Assembly: GCA_036675035.1 (NCBI GenBank)
Contig: JAKFFO010000106.1
Coordinates: 1 to 37,636, forward strand
Length of the DNA stretch: 37,636 bases
Direction of reading: 5' to 3'
DNA from: MESE01 sp036675035
Lineage (GTDB): Bacteria > Pseudomonadota > Gammaproteobacteria > Burkholderiales > Burkholderiaceae_D
The notes under the pieces were generated by a model, which was not told the origin of the DNA, did no database searches, and saw nothing but the letters and a program-made list of their open reading frames with translations. The translations under genes were made by a program, and so were the position numbers. Below, one piece after another: positions 8,040 through 15,376 of the stretch (position 1 is the first letter of the stretch; each line of letters begins with the position of its first letter).

Positions 8040-9074
8040 ATGTCCTATATCGCACACTTCAGATCGAGCCGGATTGTCTTTGCCTTTATCGCCCTCTCAG
8101 GATTGCTCTGCATGTCGACCGCAACGGCACAAAGCTGCCCTAATCAAGGCGACCTCGATGCATTGTATTGTGATGCCAATAAAGACCTTGTCGCCGATTT
8201 TCCGACTGACCCGAAAAAATTCAAGAATCCGTCGACGCTGGTATTTACCTACACGCCGGTAGAAGATCCGGCTGTCTACGCCAAGATTTTCGAGCCGTTC
8301 ACTGCGAATTTGTCACAATGTACCGGCAAAAAAGTCGTCTTCTATCAAGTGCAGTCGAACGCCGCCGAGATTGAAGCAATGCGGTCCGGCCGGTTGCATG
8401 TGGGCGGTTTTTCCACCGGCCCGACCGCGTATGCAGTCAACATTGCCGGTGCGGTCCCGTTTGCGGTAAAGGGCAACGCGAAGGAATTTCAAGGCTATAA
8501 CCTGCTCGTGATCGTCAAGAAAGACAGTCCATTCCAAAAGCTGTCGGATCTCAAAGGTAAAAAATTCGCCCATACGTCACCGTCTTCCAATTCCGGGCAT
8601 ATGGCGCCCATGGCTCTGTTCCCATCGCAAGGTCTGACGCCGGAAACCGACTACAAGATACTGTTCTCAGGCAAGCATGACCAGTCGATCATGGGTGTGA
8701 ACTCCGGCGATTACGATGCTGCGGCAGTAGCATCCGACGTATTCCATCGCATGGCCACCCGCGGCCAGGTCAAGGAAGAAGATTTTCGGGTCATCTACAA
8801 GAGCACCAAGTTCCCTACTTCGTCATTTGCCTATGCCCACGATCTCGAACCAGCGCTACGCGACAAGATGCTGAAGTGTTTCTACGATTATCGTTTCCCG
8901 GCCGAGATGCAGAAGGCATTTGACGGCGCCGACCGCTTCTTCCCCGTCACCTATAAAAAAGATTGGGAAATCGTCCGCCAGGTTGCAGAAGCAGGCGGCG
9001 AGTCGTTCAACAAAACGGGCTATGACAAGGAAACGGCACGAGCAGCCAAGAAAGCGGCAGAGAAGAAAAATTAA
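8040..9074 (+). CDS. phnD: Phosphate/phosphite/phosphonate ABC transporter substrate-binding protein (PhnD-like)
   Basis: Periplasmic binding protein of 344 residues from the ATG at 8040, which has a GGAGA site. It has a Sec signal peptide (IVFAFIALSGLLCMSTATAQ). The mature domain shows PhnD-family features: VEDPAVYAKIFEPFTANL, the ligand-loop stretch TSPSSNSGHMAP near residue 180, and the ASDVFHRM region. A charged, lysine-rich tail (AARAAKKAAEKKN) ends the protein. PhnD relatives bind phosphonates, phosphite or hypophosphite. No C-P lyase, phosphonatase or phosphite dehydrogenase gene is in the window, so the ligand is uncertain. It begins the transporter gene set. Confidence 0.87.
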   Translation: MSYIAHFRSSRIVFAFIALSGLLCMSTATAQSCPNQGDLDALYCDANKDLVADFPTDPKKFKNPSTLVFTYTPVEDPAVYAKIFEPFTANLSQCTGKKVVFYQVQSNAAEIEAMRSGRLHVGGFSTGPTAYAVNIAGAVPFAVKGNAKEFQGYNLLVIVKKDSPFQKLSDLKGKKFAHTSPSSNSGHMAPMALFPSQGLTPETDYKILFSGKHDQSIMGVNSGDYDAAAVASDVFHRMATRGQVKEEDFRVIYKSTKFPTSSFAYAHDLEPALRDKMLKCFYDYRFPAEMQKAFDGADRFFPVTYKKDWEIVRQVAEAGGESFNKTGYDKETARAAKKAAEKKN

Positions 9075-9241
9075 GCGCCATGCCTAAGCCCCGTGCTGAT
9101 TGAGGATACGGCCAACGCTGGTCGGATTCATCAGTCATTCATGGGGTTTCCTATCGCACGCATGTCGCTGAAGCGCCGTTGCATGGCTCACCGACTCGAC
9201 GCCAAACGTTACGACATCCCTGTTTTGCCTCCGGAAAATTC

Positions 9242-10030
9242 ATGCCCACATTCGTCCCCAACACGGATCGCCCCTTCGCATCGCTGGTCATCCAGAATCT
9301 TGTAAAGGAATACGCTCCCGGCAAACCTGTGCTGAAGAACATCTCGCTCACATTTGAAAAAAGCGAACTGGTCGCGGTCATCGGACCGTCGGGTACTGGG
9401 AAGTCGACCCTGATCCGCTGCATTAATCGACTGGTCGAGCCGACTTCAGGAGCCATTTTTCTGGATGGTAAAAATCTGGTCACGCTTCGCGGCCGCTCGC
9501 TTCGCGAAGCACGGCGCAGTATCGGGATGGTATTCCAGGAATACAACCTGGTGGAGCGGCTGACCGTGATGGAGAACCTGCTGACCGGCAGACTCGGCTA
9601 CACCGGCGCTGTCAGCGCATGGCTGCGCCGGTTCACCAAGGAAGACATTCGGCGCGCATTCGAGATGCTGGACGTGGTTGGCCTGCAGGATTTTGCAAAT
9701 CAACGCGCCGATACCTTGTCCGGCGGACAGCGTCAGCGGGTCGGAATATCGCGCGCAGTCATGCAGCATCCATCGCTGATCCTGGCCGACGAACCGACCT
9801 CCTCGCTCGATCCGAAAACATCGGTCGAAATCATGGAACTGCTGCAGCGGATAGCACAAGCGAAGAATATCCCGGTCATTGTCAACATGCACGATGTCGA
9901 CCTGGCCAGACGTTTTGCCACGCGCATCATCGGGATGGCCGGCGGCCATGTGGTGTACGACGGAGCGCCGGAAGGATTGAGCGATGCCACGCTCAAGCAG
10001 ATCTACGGCGGCGAATCATGGCTGCAGTGA
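9242..10030 (+). CDS. phnC: Phosphonate-type ABC transporter ATP-binding protein
   Basis: ATPase of 262 residues, the usual PhnC length, from the ATG at 9242. A start at 9179 would add a poor N-terminus. Motifs seen: Walker A GPSGTGKST near residue 41, Q-loop MVFQEYNLV, signature LSGGQRQRVGISRA, Walker B LILADEPTSSLDP, and switch histidine NMHDVDLA. It lies 167 bases after phnD with no clear terminator between, and 7 bases before the first permease gene. Together they form one importer. Confidence 0.9.
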   Translation: MPTFVPNTDRPFASLVIQNLVKEYAPGKPVLKNISLTFEKSELVAVIGPSGTGKSTLIRCINRLVEPTSGAIFLDGKNLVTLRGRSLREARRSIGMVFQEYNLVERLTVMENLLTGRLGYTGAVSAWLRRFTKEDIRRAFEMLDVVGLQDFANQRADTLSGGQRQRVGISRAVMQHPSLILADEPTSSLDPKTSVEIMELLQRIAQAKNIPVIVNMHDVDLARRFATRIIGMAGGHVVYDGAPEGLSDATLKQIYGGESWLQ

Positions 10031-10037
10031 GACCGGC

Positions 10038-10835
10038 ATGAATTCCATCGCTTCCGGCAAAGTGCCGATGCGCCCCTTCAGACTTGGCGTCGGTACCAGG
10101 ATCGCCGCAGTCACGCTGATTCTGTACACGATCTATGCTTGCTCCACTCTCGACTTCACATGGGGCCGTTTATATACGGGAGCGGGCAATGCGGCAAAAT
10201 TCCTTGCCCGCATGTTCCCGCCCAATTTCGAGCATTGGGACATGCTGCTGCAGGGCATGGTCGAATCGCTGGAAATCGCCATTCTGGCATCTGCGGCCGG
10301 CATCCTGATTTCATTGCCGATCGGCTTGTGCGCGGCGCGCAACCTGATGCCGCCGTGGCTCACATGGCCGGCCCGGGCACTGATTGCAATCTGCCGTTCA
10401 CTGCATCCGGTCATCATGGCCATCCTGTTTGTCAAGGCAGTCGGCTTCGGCGCGCTGGCCGGGATCCTGGCACTGGTTATCGCCTCGATCGGTTTCATCG
10501 GGAAGCTGTTTGCCGAAGCCATCGAAGAAATTTCGCTGAAGCAGGTCGAGGCGGTGCGTGCGACCGGCGCTTCGTTCGCCAACGTGCTGACCTTCGGCGT
10601 ACTTCCCCAGGTGCTGGCCCGATTCGTCGGCTTTTCAACCTATCAGCTCGACTCGAACTTGCGCAACTCGACGATGGTCGGCATTGTCGGCGCCGGCGGC
10701 ATCGGCGGAACGCTGTTTTCTGCATTCCAGCGATTTGACTATGATTTCGTATGTGCGATTCTCCTCACGATCATCGCCATGATCATGGTCGGCGAAGTGC
10801 TGGCAAATTATGTGAAAAAGGTATTGCATGTCTAG
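10038..10835 (+). CDS. phnE: Phosphonate-type ABC transporter permease, first PhnE
   Basis: Inner-membrane permease of 265 residues from the ATG at 10038, seven bases after the ATPase gene. Several hydrophobic spans are visible, and the cytoplasmic EAA loop (EAIEEISLKQVEAVRATGAS, near residue 160) contacts the ATPase. A family-typical GIVGAGGIGGTLF follows. Its end overlaps the next permease gene by eight bases, so the two subunits are probably made in equal amounts and form a heterodimeric channel. Confidence 0.9.
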   Translation: MNSIASGKVPMRPFRLGVGTRIAAVTLILYTIYACSTLDFTWGRLYTGAGNAAKFLARMFPPNFEHWDMLLQGMVESLEIAILASAAGILISLPIGLCAARNLMPPWLTWPARALIAICRSLHPVIMAILFVKAVGFGALAGILALVIASIGFIGKLFAEAIEEISLKQVEAVRATGASFANVLTFGVLPQVLARFVGFSTYQLDSNLRNSTMVGIVGAGGIGGTLFSAFQRFDYDFVCAILLTIIAMIMVGEVLANYVKKVLHV

Positions 10836-11652
10836 CGTAGCGTTATCCGATTCCGTCCCGCCCGTGCCCGGCATCTGGCGGCGCTATACATTGGCGCAAC
10901 GAGCAGCGCGATTCCTGATCTGGTTTGTCATCGTTGCGTCGATTGTCGCGGCCGGCCGTACCGTTGAAATCATTCCGGAATTCCTGGTCGATGCGCCGGA
11001 ACAGATTGCCGATCTGCTGAAACGAATGTGGCCCCCGGCGATTGACTACTATCCGAAGGGAATCCACGAGGCCATGATCGAGACGCTGCATATCGCATCG
11101 CTCGGTACCATTCTCGCCGTTTTGATGGCAGTGCCTTTCGGGCTGCTGGCAGCGCGCAACCTGACACCGAACCGGCTCCTGAATTTCCTGGCCAAGCTGG
11201 TTCTGGTGTCGAGCCGCTCGGTCAATTCGCTGGTATGGGCGCTGCTGTTCGTCGGAATTTTCGGTCCGGGCGCACTCGCCGGCACACTCGCAATCGCCTT
11301 TCGCTCGATCGGCTTCATCGGAAAATTGATGGGCGAAGCGATCGAAGAAGCGCACAAAGGCTCGATCGAGGCGTTGCAGGCAACGGGCGCATCGAAAGGC
11401 GCGGAAATCTGGTACGGCTATTGGCCGCAGATCAAGCCGGCATTCTGGTCGGTGGTATTGCTGCGCTGGGACATCAACGTGCGCGAATCGGCGGTGCTGG
11501 GGCTGGTCGGCGCGGGCGGTATCGGCATGGTGATGGATTCTGCGCAGAACCTGTTCCAGTGGGACCGGGTGGCGATGGTGCTGATAGCGATCTTTGCGGT
11601 GGTCGTGATTGCCGAAGTGGTGATTACGCAGATTCGGAAGCGCATGCTTTAA
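10828..11652 (+). CDS. phnE: Phosphonate-type ABC transporter permease, second PhnE
   Basis: Permease of 274 residues homologous to the preceding one. It shares the EAA loop (EAIEEAHKGSIEALQATGAS), the GLLAARNL segment and the LGLVGAGGIGMVMDSA motif. The ATG lies inside the last codons of the first permease gene. Two different PhnE subunits in tandem are common in PhnDCE-type importers. It ends the operon; the next 198 bases hold no gene or clear terminator before a convergent methyltransferase gene. Confidence 0.9.
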   Translation: MSSVALSDSVPPVPGIWRRYTLAQRAARFLIWFVIVASIVAAGRTVEIIPEFLVDAPEQIADLLKRMWPPAIDYYPKGIHEAMIETLHIASLGTILAVLMAVPFGLLAARNLTPNRLLNFLAKLVLVSSRSVNSLVWALLFVGIFGPGALAGTLAIAFRSIGFIGKLMGEAIEEAHKGSIEALQATGASKGAEIWYGYWPQIKPAFWSVVLLRWDINVRESAVLGLVGAGGIGMVMDSAQNLFQWDRVAMVLIAIFAVVVIAEVVITQIRKRML

Positions 11653-11850
11653 TCCGCAGCAGGCAGCCTCGCACATTGAACCGGAATTCGTTTGGTGATC
11701 CATCTTCGACGCGAATGAATATCGCACCAGAGATCGTAGCGTGCGTCTGCACAATGACCAATATGCCAACCGGTTTTTTGAGTAGAACGGAGCGGTGGCG
11801 ATTTTGCGGAACCGGCATCCTGCGTTGGATCAGGTCACGATGCCGCAAAT

Positions 11851-12507
11851 TTATTTAAGCCGTCCCGTCAACATCCAGTAATGCTCCAGCCGCAGGATGC
11901 GGATATCCTTCACGGTTGCCGCGAGCTTCTTGCGTAACGCGCTATCGGTCGGAAAATTCTTCAACACTTCATGCCGCGTGCCGTCGGCGAGCGTACGGAT
12001 CTGGTACGTATTCCCGTCGGGGTCGGTGCGCGCAATCGGCGTGCTGCTTCCTTCGACGTAGACGTTATCGATCAGAACCAGATAAGTATCCTTGCCGAGC
12101 CTGGCACGCAGCTGCTGCAGGAAGGCAGGCTGATCCTGCCTCCCGACATGCGACCACCAGAATCCGGCAAAGCATGCGGAAAACGATCCGTCGACCTGGA
12201 TGTCGAATGCATCCGCCAATGCAAATCGTACTTTTTCTGCAGGCAGGTTTTTCGCTTTTGCCGCTTCGATCATTTCCGGGCTGATGTCGGTCGCCAGCAC
12301 CGACGCCGCCGCCTGCGCCAGCTGCGCGGTCCAGTACCCGGTGCCGCAGGCCAGCTCCAGTACCTGTTGATCGCGCAATGCTTCTCGAACCTTTTCCTTC
12401 AGAACCGGCAAATCCGCCTGCCGTTCCGGCTTCTCATAGACCTGCTCATACGTGCCGGCACGCTTGGCATAGTAGGCAGCCAGGCCTTTATCGATCGGAC
12501 TGATCAT
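11851..12507 (-). CDS. Class I SAM-dependent methyltransferase
   Basis: Protein of 218 residues with the Rossmann-type methyltransferase fold. Motif I (VLELACGTGYWT, residues 49-60) binds S-adenosylmethionine. An acidic loop ATDISPEMIEAAKAKN follows, then FALADAFDI and a post-motif strand. Which molecule is methylated cannot be read. The gene starts inside the stop of the HAD phosphatase gene (ATGA overlap, 12504-12507), which in turn overlaps cysB, so it is the last gene of a coupled cysB-HAD-methyltransferase unit. Confidence 0.85.
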   Translation of the reverse strand: MISPIDKGLAAYYAKRAGTYEQVYEKPERQADLPVLKEKVREALRDQQVLELACGTGYWTAQLAQAAASVLATDISPEMIEAAKAKNLPAEKVRFALADAFDIQVDGSFSACFAGFWWSHVGRQDQPAFLQQLRARLGKDTYLVLIDNVYVEGSSTPIARTDPDGNTYQIRTLADGTRHEVLKNFPTDSALRKKLAATVKDIRILRLEHYWMLTGRLK

Positions 12508-13298
12508 GTTCGGCCTTCCAATATTGCATCCGCAACTTCCACAAATCCAGCACCGTATGGCTGGCGCGCCACGTAGGCCGGCGGCGTCGGCAGCTTGTCC
12601 ATGAAGTCCGCAACGTTCGCCACACCGATCGCGTGCGGATAATGCGCAAACATCGATGCATCGTTTCCCGAATCGCCAACGAATGCGTAATGCCGCCGCG
12701 CGTTCGCATCATCCACGTGGAACACATCGTTCAACACCCGCGCGCTTGCCTCCTGTTTTGAAAATTGTGCCAGAGATGCGTGCGCATGAATACTGCTCGC
12801 GGTGGCGAACAAGCCTTGACTGCGGATGAACGCAATGATTTCATCCACCCGATCCTGGCTGAACGGCGCAATATTTTCGCCGATGTCAAACGCCAGGTCG
12901 CCGACCCGCTGCGGCGCATCTTCGGCCACTGAAATGTCGGGGAATTTTTTCTGAAGCATCAATGCGAACGCGTCCAGCGCGCGCCGGTGCGACTGCCGGG
13001 TCGAGGCATCCGCGTAGAACAGGCTTTGTTGCCGCCGCCGCTGGTCGAGCCAGAATGCGCTTGCGCCATTTTCGGCAATCACCGCATCGAATCCGCACAA
13101 TCGCAGCAGGGGCAGCGCCCAATATGTCGGCCGCCCCGTCACCGCGATCAGCTTTACATTCGCCTGGCGAAGACGTGCCAGCGCCGCCAGCACTTCCGGC
13201 GTCAGCTGACCATGCGTCGTCAACGTATCGTCGATGTCGGTCAATACGCCGCAGATACCGGCACGTTCTTGCCGGGCCCATTCGGTCAGGGGTTTCAT
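12504..13298 (-). CDS. HAD-IIB family phosphatase
   Basis: Hydrolase of 264 residues of the haloacid dehalogenase superfamily, Cof/IIB type. The nucleophile motif is DIDDTLT (Asp21, Asp23). Motif II lies in AVTGRPT, a lysine follows in FSKQEAS, and motif IV is GDSGNDASMF near residue 210. Family members dephosphorylate sugar phosphates (mannosyl-3-phosphoglycerate, trehalose phosphate, sucrose phosphate) or flavin and pyridoxal cofactors. The cap region resembles the mannosyl-phosphoglycerate phosphatase branch only in general terms. It overlaps cysB by four bases at its start and the methyltransferase gene by four at its end. Confidence 0.85.
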   Translation of the reverse strand: MKPLTEWARQERAGICGVLTDIDDTLTTHGQLTPEVLAALARLRQANVKLIAVTGRPTYWALPLLRLCGFDAVIAENGASAFWLDQRRRQQSLFYADASTRQSHRRALDAFALMLQKKFPDISVAEDAPQRVGDLAFDIGENIAPFSQDRVDEIIAFIRSQGLFATASSIHAHASLAQFSKQEASARVLNDVFHVDDANARRHYAFVGDSGNDASMFAHYPHAIGVANVADFMDKLPTPPAYVARQPYGAGFVEVADAILEGRT

Positions 13299-14236
13299 AG
13301 TTCGTACATATCCTTGTTACCGCTCATCACCTGATCGATCAGTTTCCGGTTCATCGTCGGCGCCAGCAATTCGATAAAGGTATATACATAACTGCGCAAA
13401 TAAGCGCCCTGCTTGATCGCGACCCTGGATACATTGGTGCCAAACAAGTGGCCAACCGATATGGCGCGCAGGTTTTTGTCACGTTCGGCATCAAACGCCA
13501 TGCCCGCAATTATGCCTACGCCCATGCCGAGCTCGACATAGGTCTTGATCACGTCGGCATCGATTGCTTCAAGCAACACGTCGGGTTTCAGCCCACGCAA
13601 TGAAAACGCATGATCGATCTTGTTGCGCCCCGTAAATGCGGCGTCGTATGTAATCAGCCCGTATGAGGCGATTTCTTCCAATGTGATCATTTTGGATTTC
13701 AGCAGTGGATGCTCGGGCGGCACCACCACGATGTGTTCCCATTGATAACAAGGCAAGGAAATCAGTCCGTCCACTTCTGTAATCGATTCTGTCGCAATTG
13801 CAAGGTCCGCCTGATCCTTCAAGACCATTTCGGCAAGCTGTTTGGGATTGCCTTGCAATAAGGAAAGCCGGACTTTCGGGTATTTTTGAGTGAATGCCTG
13901 TATTACTTTAGGTAAGGAATAACGCGCCTGGGTATGCGTTGCGGCGATCGTGAAGCTTCCGCTGTCTTGCGCCGCATATTCCTTGCCGATCCGCTTCAGG
14001 CTGTCGATTTCCTGCATGATCAGTTCCACCGACTTCAGCACCGCACGGCCCGGCTCGGTCAGGCCGCGAATCCGCTTGCCGTGACGCGTGAAAATATCGA
14101 CGCCCAATTCTTCTTCCAGCTCGATGATTGCTTTCGACACACCGGGCTGGGACGTGAACAATGCCTTGGCGGCTTCGGTCAGGTTGAAATTCTGACGGAC
14201 CGCTTCCCGCACGAAGCGAAGCTGATGAAGATTCAT
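13295..14236 (-). CDS. cysB: LysR-type regulator CysB (sulfur assimilation)
   Basis: LysR-type regulator of 313 residues with the close CysB/Cbl pattern. The N-terminal helix-turn-helix reads MNLHQLRFVREAVRQNFNLTEAAKALFTSQPGVSKAIIELEEE in short pieces (residues 1-43). A linker helix and a two-lobed effector domain follow (FTIAATHTQARYSLP, LAIATESI, ITYDAAFTGR). CysB homologues activate sulfate and sulfonate assimilation genes when sulfur is scarce, with N-acetylserine as inducer. It is divergent from the sulfate operon starting at 14558, and a good GGGGGAA ribosome-binding site precedes the ATG. Cbl or SsuR-like paralogues are alternatives. The gene is coupled to the HAD phosphatase downstream. 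Confidence 0.9.
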   Translation of the reverse strand: MNLHQLRFVREAVRQNFNLTEAAKALFTSQPGVSKAIIELEEELGVDIFTRHGKRIRGLTEPGRAVLKSVELIMQEIDSLKRIGKEYAAQDSGSFTIAATHTQARYSLPKVIQAFTQKYPKVRLSLLQGNPKQLAEMVLKDQADLAIATESITEVDGLISLPCYQWEHIVVVPPEHPLLKSKMITLEEIASYGLITYDAAFTGRNKIDHAFSLRGLKPDVLLEAIDADVIKTYVELGMGVGIIAGMAFDAERDKNLRAISVGHLFGTNVSRVAIKQGAYLRSYVYTFIELLAPTMNRKLIDQVMSGNKDMYEL

Positions 14237-14262
14237 GGTTTCCCCCTGCCATTTCTATTTTT

Positions 14263-14293
14263 GATGCGGCACGAATAAGTATCGAGCCGCATC
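14263..14293 (-). repeat. Inverted repeat in the cysB leader
   Basis: GATGCGGC (14263-14270) and GCCGCATC (14286-14293) form a perfect eight-base inverted repeat with a 15-base spacer, about 27 bases upstream of the cysB ATG. It could be an operator for autoregulation or a leader RNA hairpin. There is no U-tract, so it does not look like a terminator. Confidence 0.45.
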
Positions 14294-14379
14294 GCTCACT
14301 TGCAGTGCGCGTATCCCCTTGCAAGGCAATACCGTTGCGCAGGCTTGGGGCAATGCCGCATCAAACCCCTGCTTCACCC

Positions 14380-14400
14380 CACCCTCTCCAAGAGAGGGTG
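14380..14400. repeat. GC-rich hairpin in the cysB / TSUP intergenic region
   Basis: CACCCTCTC-CAA-GAGAGGGTG is a perfect nine-base stem with a three-base loop, located between the divergent cysB gene and the sulfate operon promoter. It resembles dispersed extragenic hairpins (CCCTCTC/GAGAGGG type) seen in many proteobacteria. Neither strand has a following T-run, so a terminator is unlikely. The rest of this 320-base space holds the promoter element described separately. Confidence 0.5.
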
Positions 14401-14478
14401 AAAAATCGGCGCTATGAAATAGAGACTTCATCGCGCCCGATCAATAGATGCGCTGCGCATGTTTATATGCCAAATAAG

Positions 14479-14533
14479 CATATAAGCAAATAAATTCTAT
14501 GTAGTTTGGAATAAAGAGCAAGTTTATTACGAT
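14479..14533 (+). promoter_or_regulatory. Promoter with CysB-type bipartite element, sulfate operon
   Basis: CATATAAGC (14479-14487), fourteen bases, then TAGTTTGGAA (14502-14511). The last part contains a possible -35 (TTTGGA, 14505-14510), followed after 17 bases by TACGAT (14528-14533) as -10. The ATG of the first gene is 24 bases further on. The identical element with identical spacing precedes the SsuABC-like operon on the other strand at 33013-32959. A LysR-type activator site next to a weak -35 is the expected layout for CysB-dependent promoters. Binding by CysB is inference. Confidence 0.6.
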
Positions 14534-14557
14534 TCAAGCTACTTGGCGTGGGGCGAT

Positions 14558-15352
14558 ATGGATCTTTTTTATGTGGTTTCCGGATTTGCGGTCGGCATTC
14601 TGGTCGGATTGACCGGTGTCGGCGGCGGCTCATTGATGACGCCATTATTGACGATGGTTTTTGGCGTCTCGCCGACTGTCGCAGTCGGGACCGACCTTGC
14701 GTTTGCATCGATTACCAAGGTCGCCGGAACCTTCGCGCACCGGTTTAGCGGCACCGTGCACTGGCAGATCGTCAAGCATTTATCGATTGGCGCGTTGCCG
14801 GCGGCTGTCGCGGCGACGTTGGCACTCAAGTATTTTGGCGCTCTGGACGACCAGATCAGTCATTTGATCCGCTACATGATCGCGACTTCCGTCATGTTGA
14901 CGGTCATCGCGATCATGTTCCGGAGCAAGATGCTGGCATGGATGATGGCACATCCCGATCGGCAACTGCAAGGACGCAAACGGGTCGCGGCGACGATTCT
15001 GGCCGGCGCCGTACTCGGCCTGCTGGTCACCATTTCGTCCATCGGCGCCGGCGCCATCGGTGCAACGCTATTGATATTGCTGTATCCACGCCTGTCGCCG
15101 GCCGAAGTCGCCGGGACCGATATTGCCTATGCCGTGCCGCTTACCGCGATCGCAGCGCTCGGCCACTGGTGGCTCGGCTCGATCAACTGGCCATTGCTCG
15201 CGATGCTGCTGATCGGATCGGTGCCGGGCATCACATTGGGTTCGCTTGCGGCGCGCGCGATCCCTGAAAAGATATTGCGCGGTTTGCTGGCAACCGTCCT
15301 GACGCTTGTTGCGGCGAAGCTGTCCGGCGCCACTACCCTTCTCGCATTTTAA
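14558..15352 (+). CDS. TSUP-family permease (sulfite exporter TauE/SafE family)
   Basis: Inner-membrane protein of about 264 residues with roughly eight hydrophobic spans and the duplicated glycine-rich TauE/SafE signature (GILVGLTGVGGGSLMTPLL near residue 10, LVTISSIGAGAIGATLL near residue 155). The ATG at 14558 follows a TGGGG site; a TTG at 14543 could also start it. It is the first gene of the sulfate reduction operon, 24 bases before cysI. TSUP proteins move sulfite, sulfate, sulfonates or similar anions. Here it may import sulfate in place of CysZ/CysTWA or relieve sulfite excess; sequence alone does not decide. Confidence 0.85.
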   Translation: MDLFYVVSGFAVGILVGLTGVGGGSLMTPLLTMVFGVSPTVAVGTDLAFASITKVAGTFAHRFSGTVHWQIVKHLSIGALPAAVAATLALKYFGALDDQISHLIRYMIATSVMLTVIAIMFRSKMLAWMMAHPDRQLQGRKRVAATILAGAVLGLLVTISSIGAGAIGATLLILLYPRLSPAEVAGTDIAYAVPLTAIAALGHWWLGSINWPLLAMLLIGSVPGITLGSLAARAIPEKILRGLLATVLTLVAAKLSGATTLLAF

Positions 15353-15376
15353 GATTCCCTTTCTAAAGGATTTACG

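Noticed and set aside
10843..11769. Open frame of 308 codons antisense to the second phnE
   Set aside because: Shadow frame rich in Arg, His and Asp; the permease on the plus strand is well supported.
14341..14420. Repeat-like hairpin considered as part of a CRISPR or mobile element
   Set aside because: Only a single copy is visible and there are no direct repeats, spacers or transposase genes nearby.
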